From positions 1-43,459 of the forward strand of contig CAZXUI010000034.1 in NCBI GenBank assembly GCA_964643885.1: a stretch of 43,459 nucleotides of DNA, in the 5' to 3' direction. This DNA is from CAADGL01 sp964643885 (GTDB lineage: Bacteria > Planctomycetota > Phycisphaerae > UBA1845 > Fen-1342). Shown one piece after another: positions 8,511 through 17,273 of the stretch. Position 1 is the first letter of the stretch, and the number at the start of each line of letters is the position of its first letter. The position numbers and the translations under genes were made by a program. The notes beneath the pieces are model-generated. The model had not been told where the DNA came from. It saw only the letters and a program-made list of their open reading frames with translations, and did not search any database.

Positions 8511-9482
8511 TCAGTCGAGCTGCTTGTGAAAGCGCATGACGCTGAGCGTCAGGATCACCGCGCAGCAGACGGAGAGCGCGAAGATGTGGGGAATCAGCGA
8601 CGTCAGATCGGCCGCGCGCAGGATCACGCCGCGCAGAATCTCGATGAAGTGCGTGACGGGGATCGCGAACGAGAGCAGATAGATCGGCATAGGCATCGAA
8701 TCGCGCGGGAAGACGAAGCCCGAGAGCAGAATCGACGGCAGCATGATCAGAAAGGCGACCTGAATCGCCTGCACCTGCGTCCGCGCGACCGTGCTGACGA
8801 GCAATCCCAACCCCAGGGCCGTCACCAGAAACAGCAGCGAGAGCGTCAGCAGCACGACCAGGCTGCCTGAGATGGGCACCTGAAAGACGAAGACCATCAC
8901 CGCCAGAATGATCAGCGTCTCGATGAAGCCGATCAGCGCGTAGGGAATGAGCTTGCCCAGCATCAGGCCGGCCCGGCCGACGGGTGTGACGAAAAGCTGC
9001 TCGAGCGTGCCNNNNNNNNNNNNNNNNNNNNNNNNNNNNNNNNNNNNNNNNNNNNNNNNNNNNNNNNNNNNNNNNNNNNNNNNNNNNNNNNNNNNNNNNN
9101 NNNNNNNNNNNTCGCTGCCGTCGATCAGCACCTGGACCGTGGCCTGCTGGCCGGTCAGCAGCTTCTCTGAAAAATCCGGCGGAATGCGCACGCCGACCTT
9201 CGCCCGGCCGGAGATGATCGCGCGGCGGAAGTTCTCGTCGTCGTCGACGAAATCGATGATCTTGAAGGTGCGCGTGTTGCGGAAAGCCTCGATCAGCTCG
9301 CGGCTGGCCTGGCGGCGGTCCTGATCGAATACGACCGTGCGGATGTTCTCGATCGTCATGTCGATCGCGTAGCCGAAGATCGTGAGCTGGAGCACCGGCA
9401 CGATGAACGCGAAGACGAGCGTGGTCCGCTCGCGGCGGATGTGAACGAACTCCTTGAGCAGAATCGCCAGCAGACCGTTCAT
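8511..9482 (-). CDS. ABC-2 type exporter permease (interrupted by assembly gap)
   Basis: The N-terminal 123 residues before the gap contain a first membrane helix (LVFAFIVPVLQLTIFGYAI) and an extracytoplasmic domain ending at VLIDGS. After the gap the family motif GTLEQLFVTPV is followed by five hydrophobic helices and ends MRFHKQLD. This is the architecture of YbhS/YhhJ-type permeases, which work with a HlyD-like protein. By comparison with those proteins about 75 residues should lie between VLIDGS and GTLEQL, whereas the N run allows only 33, so the true gap is probably near 225 bp. Its start overlaps the stop of the ATPase gene by ATGA, so the two are translationally coupled. The substrate is unknown. 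Confidence 0.85.
   Translation of the reverse strand: MNGLLAILLKEFVHIRRERTTLVFAFIVPVLQLTIFGYAIDMTIENIRTVVFDQDRRQASRELIEAFRNTRTFKIIDFVDDDENFRRAIISGRAKVGVRIPPDFSEKLLTGQQATVQVLIDGSXXXXXXXXXXXXXXXXXXXXXXXXXXXXXXXXXXGTLEQLFVTPVGRAGLMLGKLIPYALIGFIETLIILAVMVFVFQVPISGSLVVLLTLSLLFLVTALGLGLLVSTVARTQVQAIQVAFLIMLPSILLSGFVFPRDSMPMPIYLLSFAIPVTHFIEILRGVILRAADLTSLIPHIFALSVCCAVILTLSVMRFHKQLD
9012..9111. other. Assembly gap (100 N)
   Basis: Exactly 100 unknown bases lie inside the ABC permease gene. The round number and the missing conserved helix suggest a placeholder, not a measured length. Confidence 0.95.
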
Positions 9483-10471
9483 GCGCCCCTCCGGATCGCT
9501 TCCGCACGGCTCAGCGTGACGAAGACGTCCTCGAGCGACGGGGCGATCGGCCGCAGGTCCGTCTCGCCCAGCTCGTCGGCCGGCGCGGCCGCCCGCAACT
9601 GCTGCTCGAGCCGCTCGGCGGTGAGCGACTCGTCGACGAGCAGGTGGAGCGTCTGGCCGAAGAGCGTGGCGTCGCGCACGCCGGGCATGCGCCGCAGGAT
9701 GCGCAGCACGGCGGCCGGCACGGCGCAGCTCAGTTCCAGGCGGTGCGTGCCCGCGGGGGTGACGTCGGAGAGCGACTTGAGCACATCCGGCCGGCCGCAG
9801 ACGATCAGGTGTGCCAGGTAGATATAGGCCACGTGCGAGCAGCGCTCGGCCTCGTCCATGTAGTGCGTGGTGACGAAGAGCGTCACGCCGGCGGCGGAGA
9901 GCTCAAAGAGCAGGTCCCACAGGTCGCGGCGGGCGACGGGGTCGATGCCGGCCGTCGGTTCGTCGAGAAAGAGCACCTCCGGCTCGTGGATCATCGAGCC
10001 GGCCAGCGCCAGGCGCTGTTTCCAGCCGCCGGAGAGATGGCCGGCGAGCTGGTTGCGGCGGTCGCCCAGGCCGACCAGGTCGACCACGGCCTGCTTGCGC
10101 TCGCGCAGGCGGGGGCCGGCCAGCCCGTAAACGCGGCCGTAGAAGTCGAGATTCTCCTCGACGGTCAGATCGGTATAGAGGCTGAAGCGCTGTGACATGT
10201 ATCCGATGCGGCGCTTGATGGATTCCGATTCGGTGGCGCAGTCGAAACCGAGGACGAAGCCGCGGCCGGCCGTCGGGCGGAGAACGCCGCAGAGCATGCG
10301 GATGAGGGTGGACTTTCCGCTGCCGTTCGGGCCGAGCATGCCGAAGACGGCCGAGCGCGGAACTTCGAAGCTGACGTCTTCGACGGCGACCAGGCGGCCG
10401 AAGTGCTTGCTCAATCCGTCGGCGACGATGACGCTGCGCTGAGAAGCGGGATGACGCGCGGCGGCGGTCAC
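9479..10471 (-). CDS. ABC exporter ATP-binding protein
   Basis: The 330-residue protein has one complete nucleotide-binding domain: Walker A GPNGSGKST (47-55), Q-loop near Q94 (YMSQRFSLY), signature LSGGWKQR (146-153), Walker B VLFLDE with catalytic E171, D-loop and switch H203. The C-terminal roughly 80 residues form the accessory domain common in ABC-2 drug/polyketide-type exporters. The closest architecture I know is the ATPase of the YbhFSR/YhiI-type system. The gene overlaps hlyD upstream and the permease downstream by 4 bp each (ATGA), so it is the middle member of a tightly coupled exporter operon. It would energise export of an unidentified substrate across the envelope. Confidence 0.92.
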   Translation of the reverse strand: MTAAARHPASQRSVIVADGLSKHFGRLVAVEDVSFEVPRSAVFGMLGPNGSGKSTLIRMLCGVLRPTAGRGFVLGFDCATESESIKRRIGYMSQRFSLYTDLTVEENLDFYGRVYGLAGPRLRERKQAVVDLVGLGDRRNQLAGHLSGGWKQRLALAGSMIHEPEVLFLDEPTAGIDPVARRDLWDLLFELSAAGVTLFVTTHYMDEAERCSHVAYIYLAHLIVCGRPDVLKSLSDVTPAGTHRLELSCAVPAAVLRILRRMPGVRDATLFGQTLHLLVDESLTAERLEQQLRAAAPADELGETDLRPIAPSLEDVFVTLSRAEAIRRGA

Positions 10472-11622
10472 GGGCTGGCGGGCCTGGCGGCGGGAGCGGC
10501 GGCGGCCGGTTCGAGAATCACGTCGGCGGCCATCCCGGCCCGCAGAACGTCATGGCCGTCGTCGAGCACGACCTTGATGCGGAAGACCTGCTTGCTGCGT
10601 TCCTCGGGCGTCTGGACGTTGGCTGGGGTGAATTCGGCGCTGCGCGAGATATAGCTGATGTGGCCGTGGAATGAGCGGCCGGGGAAGGAATCGACCCGCA
10701 GCTCGACCCGCTGGCCGAGCTGGAGGTTCATGCGGTTCTCGGGCACGTAGGCGCGGACGTAGAGCGAGGTCGGGTCGATGAGCGAGACGACCGGCGCGTC
10801 GGGCGGAACGAGGTCGCCCGGTTCGAGGTCCAGCGCTTCGACGACCGAATCGCGCGGGGCGACGACGGAGAGCTCTTCGAGCTGGCGCTCGATCGCGGCG
10901 ACGCGGGCCTCGGCGGCCTGGACGCTGGCGCGGGCCTCGGCGATGTCTTCCTTGCGGTAGCCGGCTTCGAGCAGATCGAGCGCGGCCTGCATGGAGGCGA
11001 GCCTGGCGCGGGCCTCGTCGATGTCCTCGCGGCGGTTGCCCTCGCGGGCGAGGGCGAGCTCATCGCGGGCGGCGGCGACGGCCGCGGCCCGGGCGTCGCG
11101 GGCGTAGGTGGCGCGATCGAGCTCATCCTGCGACGCGTCGGTCCGCTCGAAGAGAGTCTGAACGCGCCGGAACTCGCGCTCTGCGTTGCGGAGCTCGGCC
11201 TCGGCGATGGCGAGCCTGGATTCGAGAATCTGGATTTCGAGCGGGCGCATGCCGGCCTCGACGCGTTCGAGGATGGCTTTCTGGCGGTCGCGTTCGGCGC
11301 GGGCCTGTGCGATCTCCTCGGCCCGCGGGCCGGCTTCGAGGCGTTCGAGCTCGGCGCTGCGGGCGGCGAGATCGGCCCGCGCCTGTGCCAGCAGCTCGTT
11401 GAGCTGATAGGGCTCGAAGAGCACGAGGGCCTGGGCGGCCGAGACGCGGTCGCCCTCACGAATGCGGATTTCCTGGATCCGTCCGCCGACGCGCGAGCCG
11501 ACGCGTATGTCGTCGGCCTCGAGGATTCCCGAAACCATGTAGGGCCCGCTGCGCCGCTGACTCCAGAGCAGCGCCCCCAGCAGGACGAGCACCAGCGGAA
11601 TGAGCAGCCAGGCGCGCTGCAT
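10468..11622 (-). CDS. HlyD-family membrane fusion (periplasmic adaptor) protein
   Basis: The 384-residue protein has an N-terminal membrane anchor (AWLLIPLVLVLLGALLW) and a biotinyl-lipoyl-like segment (SRVGGRIQEIRIREGDRVSA). A long Ala/Arg/Glu coiled-coil hairpin of about 170 residues follows, then the second lipoyl half (VVAPRDSVVEALDLEPGDLV) and a beta-barrel domain (LYVRAYVPENRMNLQLGQRV). It would bridge the inner-membrane ABC exporter to an outer-membrane channel; no TolC-like gene is in the window. It starts 3 bp after the stop of the FG-GAP gene and its own stop overlaps the ATPase start, so it is probably the second gene of a four-gene transcript. Confidence 0.9.
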   Translation of the reverse strand: MQRAWLLIPLVLVLLGALLWSQRRSGPYMVSGILEADDIRVGSRVGGRIQEIRIREGDRVSAAQALVLFEPYQLNELLAQARADLAARSAELERLEAGPRAEEIAQARAERDRQKAILERVEAGMRPLEIQILESRLAIAEAELRNAEREFRRVQTLFERTDASQDELDRATYARDARAAAVAAARDELALAREGNRREDIDEARARLASMQAALDLLEAGYRKEDIAEARASVQAAEARVAAIERQLEELSVVAPRDSVVEALDLEPGDLVPPDAPVVSLIDPTSLYVRAYVPENRMNLQLGQRVELRVDSFPGRSFHGHISYISRSAEFTPANVQTPEERSKQVFRIKVVLDDGHDVLRAGMAADVILEPAAAAPAARPASP

Positions 11623-11625
11623 GAG

Positions 11626-13950
11626 CTACTGTCCGGGATAGACGATCAGGCGATCGTGCACGAGTACGATGATATCGTCGATCGCGTCGCCGGTGACGTC
11701 GGCGATCCGCACTTCGCGCGGCTGGCCGCCGCTCTGGGGCTCGCCGCTGAAGCGCTTGCCCTGGAAGACCTGGAAGTTCATCACCGAGGCCAGCTCGAAT
11801 TCACCGACGGTCGTCAGAATCTCGAGATACGCGCGGCGCATCTCCACCAGAACGACGTCGCGCACGCCGTCGTGATTGATGTCGCCGACGACGGAATCGC
11901 CGGCGAAGGCGTCGCGGATTTCCGTCTCGTAGGCGGCCTTCTCGACCAGCGTCGGCGCGGTCTGGCCGGGCGTGAAGAGCGCCAGCTTTCTGGCGTCCGC
12001 CAGCAGTACGACCGGCTTGCCCTCGGCCGCGAGCGGGGCGACCTGCATAGCACGCAGGTCGAACTCGCCGGCGGGAACACTGGCCGTGACGCGATAGCTC
12101 CCTTCCGGGCGAGGATCGAGCACCAGCAGCTCGCGCGACGTGCGATCGTACATCACCAGCCGCGGGCCCTCGCCGCGGTCGGCCGCGGCCGCGCCAGGAA
12201 GCACGGCGATTCCCGTGATCTCGGCGTCGGCCGTCTCGGGGTTGTATTGATCGACGATGGTCCAGCGGCCGTCCTGCACGACCAGGGCGCGGGCGAGATT
12301 CTTCTGCGCAAGCAGCAGCTCCGCTTTGCCGTCGCCGTTCACGTCGGTCATGGCGAAGCCCTCGATGGCGGCGTCCTTGACGAGCTGGGCGCGCGTCTCG
12401 GGGCCGTCGAGGAGCGTGAACTCGCCGCCGTCGCCGCGAAGATAGGTTCGCAGGGGCGAGTAGCGGACGAAGAGCAGCAGGTCATCGCGGCCGTCGTGAT
12501 TCACGTCTGCGAAGCGCAGGCCCGCCGGATCGTCGCGCAGCTCGCCGACTTCGATGCGCGCCGGCTCGGCCTCGCCGCGGTGGAGAATGATCTGGAAAAT
12601 CTCGCGCGAGTCGCGCTCGGCCGGGTCCTTGGGGCCTTTGGCCAGATAGGCGAATTCCGTGGAGCCGCCGCCCGGTCCGGCCGAATTGATGGCGACGGCA
12701 TAGGGCGTGATGCTGGCGACGTCCGCCAGCGGCGTGGGAAAGGTGAGCCGTCCGTCATCGTAGCGCGAGAGGCCGATGATCTTCTCTTCGGGGCTGGCGA
12801 CGAGCACTTCGCTGTGCCCGTCGCCGTCCAGGTCGCCGATCTGGACGTCGGAGGCTTTGGCGAGACTCGGATAGGCGACGCCGGGCAGCAGGCCGGTCTC
12901 GCTGCCGACGAAGAGGATCATCTGGGCGGCGTCGGGGTCGACGGCGATCACATCCGGCCGGCCGTCGCCCGTCACGTCACCGACCGCGGTGGGCTGGTTC
13001 TTGCTGCGGCTCTGGACCGGATAGGAGTAGAGCTGCTGCACCCAATCGCTTTGCGATCGGACATGCGAAGGCAGCTCCCAGCGCATGTGCTTGAGCTGGC
13101 CGGTGGCGGACTCGATCACGAAGACATCGTCGCCGCCCGGATGGCGCGCGACCGTGATGCTCCGCAGGACAGGAATGCGAACCGGCCGCATGGCCCCCAT
13201 CGTGCCCTGTGGGTTCTGAAGGAAGGCGAGGATGCCGAACTGCTCATCGCCGGTGCCGACGATCAGATCGCTGCGGGTGTCGCCGTCGAGGTCGGCGGAG
13301 AGCATCAGCATGGTGCGCGGAAAGTTGTGCACCAGACGCAGCGGCTGGCCGAGGCCGCCTTCGGGCTTCTGGTGGAAGATGAGGACGACGTTCTCGCCCA
13401 GCAGCGCGACATCCTGGCGGCCGTCGCTGTTGAAGTCGCCGACGGCCAGTCCGCCACCGCGGGGGTCGGCTTCGGGGGCGCGGACGGCGACGGGCGGCCC
13501 GAAACCGCCGTCGGCCAGAGCGGGCAGAACGACAAGCTCGCGCGGCTCACCGAAGAAGACGATGTCCGTGCGGCCGTCGCCGGTGAAGTCGCCGACATCC
13601 ATGGAGGCGACGCGGTAGGCGACGGCGATGTTCTCGCGCCGCAGCGGGCCGCGGTCGGGCAGTTCGTTTGGCTCGAGCCTGGGCGGGTTCTCAGCTTCTG
13701 CGGGCTGATCCGGAGCAGGCTGATAGAGGAATTCGAAGCGGCTCTGAAGCCCATTCCAGAGCGCCACGTCGGTCCGTCCGTCGCCGTTCAGATCGGCCGG
13801 TGTGAGCAGCGAGATGCCCGGCTTGAGCTTGTAGATCTGCATCGGGCCGAAGCCGAAGTAGGGCGCGAGGTCCGGCCGCTGGTCGTCCTCGGCGGCGAGC
13901 GGCGCGGAGATCAGTGTCAGTATGGCAGCGGCGAAGCTCGCACGTCTCAT
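11626..13950 (-). CDS. Secreted FG-GAP/VCBS-repeat protein
   Basis: The 774-residue protein has a signal peptide (MRRASFAAAILTLISAPLAA) and about ten calcium-binding loops of the form D-x-(N/D/T)-x-D-G-x-x-D followed by a hydrophobic strand, for example DLNGDGRTDVALW, DFTGDGRTDIVFF, DVTGDGRPDVIAV and DVNGDGKAELLLA. These are the FG-GAP/VCBS blades of integrin-alpha-like beta-propellers, with enough repeats for one or two propellers. No enzyme motif is seen. GGGAGGG lies about 7 bp before the start. Only 3 bp separate its stop from hlyD, so it is co-transcribed with the exporter; it might be exported cargo, a surface partner or unrelated. Function unknown. Confidence 0.85.
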   Translation of the reverse strand: MRRASFAAAILTLISAPLAAEDDQRPDLAPYFGFGPMQIYKLKPGISLLTPADLNGDGRTDVALWNGLQSRFEFLYQPAPDQPAEAENPPRLEPNELPDRGPLRRENIAVAYRVASMDVGDFTGDGRTDIVFFGEPRELVVLPALADGGFGPPVAVRAPEADPRGGGLAVGDFNSDGRQDVALLGENVVLIFHQKPEGGLGQPLRLVHNFPRTMLMLSADLDGDTRSDLIVGTGDEQFGILAFLQNPQGTMGAMRPVRIPVLRSITVARHPGGDDVFVIESATGQLKHMRWELPSHVRSQSDWVQQLYSYPVQSRSKNQPTAVGDVTGDGRPDVIAVDPDAAQMILFVGSETGLLPGVAYPSLAKASDVQIGDLDGDGHSEVLVASPEEKIIGLSRYDDGRLTFPTPLADVASITPYAVAINSAGPGGGSTEFAYLAKGPKDPAERDSREIFQIILHRGEAEPARIEVGELRDDPAGLRFADVNHDGRDDLLLFVRYSPLRTYLRGDGGEFTLLDGPETRAQLVKDAAIEGFAMTDVNGDGKAELLLAQKNLARALVVQDGRWTIVDQYNPETADAEITGIAVLPGAAAADRGEGPRLVMYDRTSRELLVLDPRPEGSYRVTASVPAGEFDLRAMQVAPLAAEGKPVVLLADARKLALFTPGQTAPTLVEKAAYETEIRDAFAGDSVVGDINHDGVRDVVLVEMRRAYLEILTTVGEFELASVMNFQVFQGKRFSGEPQSGGQPREVRIADVTGDAIDDIIVLVHDRLIVYPGQ

Positions 13951-14044
13951 CGAAGCCCTCCCGATGGAGCGGTTCCTGGAGAAATCAGAGCGGGCATTCT
14001 AGGGCCTGGCGGCCGCGGCCGCGACGGGCGGCGCGGGGAGGCCG

Positions 14045-15151
14045 CTACGGCGAGCCGCCGGTCATCCAGCGTGCGACGGCGTCGGCGGCGTCGAGGCGAC
14101 CGAGGCGGCCGGCGGCGTCGGCCATGAATTGGCGCGTGGCGGGATCCGCGAGCCGGTGCATTGCGGCGAGCAGCGGCTCGGCATTGGCGGCGCCGTCGCG
14201 CAGGTCCTCGACCATGACGGCGGCTCCGGCCTCGACCAGAACGCCGGCGTTGGCATGCTGGTGGCGGTCGCGGTGGAAGGGATAGGGCATGAGGATGGCC
14301 GGTTTTCCGAGGGCGGTGATTTCAGCCAGGGTCGATGCACCCGCGCGGGAGATGACCAGGTCTGCGGCGGCGAGCGCGGCGGGCATGTCGTGTGTGAAGG
14401 CGAGCACGCGGGCGGGAGCGCCGGCTGCTGCATACGCGGATTCGAGCGGTTCGGCGTCGGCCGCGCCGGCCAGGTGCAGGAGCTGCCATTCGGGGCGCTC
14501 GGCGAGAAACCGCGGCCAGGCGAGGCGCACCGCCTCATTGATGGAGCGGGCGCCCTGGGACGCGCCGGTGACAAGCAGGACGCGGCGATCGGGATCGAGA
14601 CTGAAGATTTCGAGGCCGCGGGCGCGCGTGGCCGTGGCGAACTCGGCCCGGATAGGGCAGCCTGTCACGCGAAGCGTCGCGCGGCGCGGCAGGAACCGCT
14701 GCGTGCCGGGCCATTGGGCAGCCACGCAGTCGACGCGGGCGGCCAGGTAGCGGTTTGCCCGGCCGGGGATCAGGTCGGGATTGAGAATCGCGCTGCGGAT
14801 GCCGAGCTGCGCGGCGACGACGACGGGCGGACCGGCCGCGTAGCCGCCGAGTCCGAGGACGGCGGCAGGCGGGTCGCGATCGAACCGGCGGCGGGCTTCG
14901 GCGAGGCTTTGGCGCCAGGCGAACCAGAAGCCGGGCCAGCGCCACGGGCGCAGCGAGAGCGGGCGCACGTCCTGCGGAATCTGGACGTAATCGGTGCGGC
15001 TCAGCAGCTCGCGATCGAGCGGGCGCGAGGTGGTGAAGAAGGTGATGCGGGCAGCGGGCTCGAGCCGGCGCAGGGCCGCGGCGACGGCGAGGCCAGGGAA
15101 AAGATGGCCGCCGGTGCCGCCGCCTGCGAAAGCGTAATGCGCATCCGCCAT
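14045..15151 (-). CDS. murG: UDP-GlcNAc--lipid I N-acetylglucosaminyltransferase (MurG)
   Basis: The 368-residue GT-B glycosyltransferase makes lipid II by adding GlcNAc to lipid I at the cytoplasmic face of the membrane. It has the N-terminal glycine-rich loop FAGGGTGGHLFPGLAVA, the second G-loop VTGASQGARSINEAV, and the UDP-GlcNAc-binding segment ISRAGASTLAEITALGKP followed by PYPFHRDRHQHANA. Length is normal. Its presence argues that this organism makes peptidoglycan. It lies 37 bp downstream of the polyprenyl synthase gene and is probably co-transcribed with it. No other mur or fts gene is in the window, so it is outside the usual division/cell-wall cluster. Confidence 0.93.
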   Translation of the reverse strand: MADAHYAFAGGGTGGHLFPGLAVAAALRRLEPAARITFFTTSRPLDRELLSRTDYVQIPQDVRPLSLRPWRWPGFWFAWRQSLAEARRRFDRDPPAAVLGLGGYAAGPPVVVAAQLGIRSAILNPDLIPGRANRYLAARVDCVAAQWPGTQRFLPRRATLRVTGCPIRAEFATATRARGLEIFSLDPDRRVLLVTGASQGARSINEAVRLAWPRFLAERPEWQLLHLAGAADAEPLESAYAAAGAPARVLAFTHDMPAALAAADLVISRAGASTLAEITALGKPAILMPYPFHRDRHQHANAGVLVEAGAAVMVEDLRDGAANAEPLLAAMHRLADPATRQFMADAAGRLGRLDAADAVARWMTGGSP

Positions 15152-15188
15152 AGCTGGCGTCGCATGGTAGCTGGGCGCGAGCCGGGCG

Positions 15189-16160
15189 TCAGTGGCGGCG
15201 GGCGATGACGAATTCGGTCATGGCCAGGAGAGCATCGCGAGCATCGGAGGTTGGTAGCTCGCTGAGAGTGGCGCGGGCGGAGTCGACGTAGCCCTGCGCG
15301 ACCCGCAGAGCGTAGTCCAGGCTATCGGTGGCGCTGAGCATCTCCGTGAGGCGCTGGCCGGGCGGACAGTCCGGCGCGGCGAGCAGGTCGAGCATCTCGC
15401 GCCGCTGCTGCGGGCCGGCGGTGCGAAGAGAGTGAATCAGCGGCAGCGTCAGCTTGCCCTTGTGCACGTCGCGGCCGAGCGTCTTGCCCACCTCGGACTC
15501 GTCGCCTGTCAGATCGAGCAGGTCGTCGGCGATCTGGAAGGCGATGCCGAGGGACAGTCCGGCGTCATGCAGGCGGTGACAGGTACGCTCGTCGGCGCCG
15601 GCATAGTGGGCGCCCAGCAGAGTGCATGCGCCGATCAGCGAGGCGGTCTTGCGGGCGATGATGTCGGTGTACTGCTGCTCGGAGAGCTCGAAGTTCTCGC
15701 GGTTGACGACCTGCATCATCTCGCCTTCGCAGACGGTGTTGCAGGTGCGGCCGATCAGGCGCGAGGCGAAAGTCGTCTCCAGGCTGCTGCACAGGTGGTA
15801 GGCGTGGCTGATCAGAAAGTCACCCAGCAGAACGGCCCGCTCATTGCCCCAAAGGCGGTTGACGGTGGCCACGCGGCGGCGGACGTCGGCCTCGTCGAGA
15901 ATGTCATCGTGAACGAGCGTGGCGATGTGAACCATCTCGACGACCGCGGCGAGCGTGTGATGTTCGCGGCGGAGATTGCCGACGGCCCGGGCGGTCAGCA
16001 GCAGCAGGGCCGGGCGGACGTACTTGCCGTGGAACTGGCCGATGTGGGCACACAACTCGCGGATGAAGGGCTGGTCGCTCTGGAGCTCGTCGCGGAAGAT
16101 GGCGGCGGCGCGTTCGAGATCGGCCTGAATACAGCCATAGAGCTGAGCGACGCGGGTCAT
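15189..16160 (-). CDS. Trans-polyprenyl diphosphate synthase
   Basis: The 323-residue all-alpha prenyltransferase has both aspartate-rich motifs: DDILD (85-89, in HDDILDEADVRRR) and DDLLD (212-216, in QIADDLLDLTGDE), which bind Mg-diphosphates. The substrate motif usually read GKRxRP is GKYVRP here (45-50). The sequence before the first motif and the overall length resemble IspB/HepT-type enzymes that make C35-C50 chains for quinones, but chain length cannot be fixed from sequence. A -35/-10 pair lies 55-84 bp upstream, and the leader contains a strong palindrome. It is followed by murG. Confidence 0.88.
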   Translation of the reverse strand: MTRVAQLYGCIQADLERAAAIFRDELQSDQPFIRELCAHIGQFHGKYVRPALLLLTARAVGNLRREHHTLAAVVEMVHIATLVHDDILDEADVRRRVATVNRLWGNERAVLLGDFLISHAYHLCSSLETTFASRLIGRTCNTVCEGEMMQVVNRENFELSEQQYTDIIARKTASLIGACTLLGAHYAGADERTCHRLHDAGLSLGIAFQIADDLLDLTGDESEVGKTLGRDVHKGKLTLPLIHSLRTAGPQQRREMLDLLAAPDCPPGQRLTEMLSATDSLDYALRVAQGYVDSARATLSELPTSDARDALLAMTEFVIARRH

Positions 16161-16179
16161 GCAGCGGGTTCCGGTTCCG

Positions 16180-16204
16180 ATCCGCGGCCGGCCCGGCCGC
16201 GGAT
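16180..16204. promoter_or_regulatory. Strong palindrome in the leader of the polyprenyl synthase gene
   Basis: ATCCGCGGCCG and CGGCCGCGGAT form a perfect 11-bp inverted repeat around GCC. It lies between the predicted transcription start (about 16208) and the ATG (16160), so the mRNA would begin with this hairpin. It could stabilise the 5' end or be a repressor site. Confidence 0.5.
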
Positions 16205-16214
16205 GTGGCTGACG

Positions 16215-16243
16215 ACTATTTGCGGCGGCCGGCCGGTTGTCCA
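16215..16243 (-). promoter_or_regulatory. Candidate promoter of the polyprenyl synthase gene
   Basis: Minus strand: -35 TGGACA (16243-16238), 17-bp spacer, -10 AATAGT (16220-16215). Matches to consensus are 5/6 and 4/6. Predicted start is near 16208. Confidence 0.5.
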
Positions 16244-16300
16244 GTCGCGCCGAAAGCTTTCACAACTATTGAAAAGCGGCGGCTGTAGGAGCCGCGCGGG

Positions 16301-17194
16301 TCAGGAGGCCTCGAGCAGAACATCCAGCAGGCGGACGGTCTCGCCCTTGCGCTTTACGACGAGCACCGGGAAGGGGGAATGGAACAGGATTCGCTCGGCG
16401 TTGGAGCCGAGCAGAATGGCGGCGGAGCGGGTCAGGCCGCGGCTGCCGATGACGATCAGGTCCATTTTTCGCGACGCGGCCAGCTCGTAGATGGCCGTTG
16501 CGATCTGCTCGGAGCACATGCACTCGACGCTGGCCTTGATGTCCGGACATTCCGCCTCGTCGAGCATCTGGCGGAGCTTGTCGCAGGTGACCTGTTCAAG
16601 CTGCTTGCGGGCGCCGTCGTAGTCCAGGCCGCTCTTGAGATAGCCATAGCCGACCTGAAAGACCGAGCAGACGAGCAGTTCCGCGTTGGGTTCGCCGCAG
16701 CTTCGGGCGATGTCGGCGCCGGTCCTGAGGGCCATGCGCGAGCTTTCGGAGAAGTCGACCGGCACCATCACGCGGCTCATGTGCGGATGCGTCTGCGGCG
16801 GCACCACCAGGACGCTGCACGGTGCCTTGCGGGCCAGGCGCACGAAGGCAGAGCCGGCGGCCTGCTGATCGGAGGGCAGGCGTCGCCCGACAATGACCAG
16901 ATCCAGCTCCGCATCGCGGGCCAGCCGCAGAATCTCCGCGATGCCGCCGCCGGCGTGGATTTCGCAACGCACGCGCGCGCGAAGCGCCTCCGGCAGCCGG
17001 GCCAGCACATCCGCCTCGAAGTCGGCCAGTTTCGGCTCCTCGCCACGGCCGTGCGATTCGGAGGGAAAGTGAACGTGAACGCAGTGCAGGCTCTCGCAGT
17101 CGGCCGCCGTCCCGACATACCCGGCATACGCAAGGGCGGTGGAATCGCTCTCGGAGCCATCGAGGAAAACGGCGATGCGGCGAAAACGCTTCAT
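16301..17194 (-). CDS. Tandem-domain universal stress protein (UspA family)
   Basis: The 297-residue protein consists of two Usp domains, about residues 1-135 and 140-290. The second ends with the ATP-binding pattern G-x2-G-x9-G-S (GSRGLTRSAAILLGSNAERIL) followed by FPVLVVK, so it probably binds ATP. The first has the equivalent region VGRRLPSDQQAAGSAFVRLARKAPCSVLVV, in which the glycines are mostly lost. Two-domain Usps are cytoplasmic proteins linked to stress and starvation survival, often of unknown mechanism. It is on the same strand as pyrD, 79 bp downstream of it, with its own TATACT between them. Confidence 0.85.
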   Translation of the reverse strand: MKRFRRIAVFLDGSESDSTALAYAGYVGTAADCESLHCVHVHFPSESHGRGEEPKLADFEADVLARLPEALRARVRCEIHAGGGIAEILRLARDAELDLVIVGRRLPSDQQAAGSAFVRLARKAPCSVLVVPPQTHPHMSRVMVPVDFSESSRMALRTGADIARSCGEPNAELLVCSVFQVGYGYLKSGLDYDGARKQLEQVTCDKLRQMLDEAECPDIKASVECMCSEQIATAIYELAASRKMDLIVIGSRGLTRSAAILLGSNAERILFHSPFPVLVVKRKGETVRLLDVLLEAS

Positions 17195-17237
17195 GCTGGA
17201 CCCCTGTGCCGCGGGCCGATCCGGGGCACTGAACCCA

Positions 17238-17243
17238 AGTATA
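17238..17243 (-). promoter_or_regulatory. Candidate -10 element for the Usp gene
   Basis: The minus strand reads TATACT, 44 bp upstream of the ATG at 17194. No convincing -35 lies at 16-18 bp. Confidence 0.3.
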
Positions 17244-17273
17244 ACCCACGTCGTGACAAAACCCTACGTCCGT

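Noticed and set aside
11656..14127. Long plus-strand open frame opposite the FG-GAP gene
   Set aside because: The minus strand carries a signal peptide and about ten calcium loops; the plus frame is a shadow.
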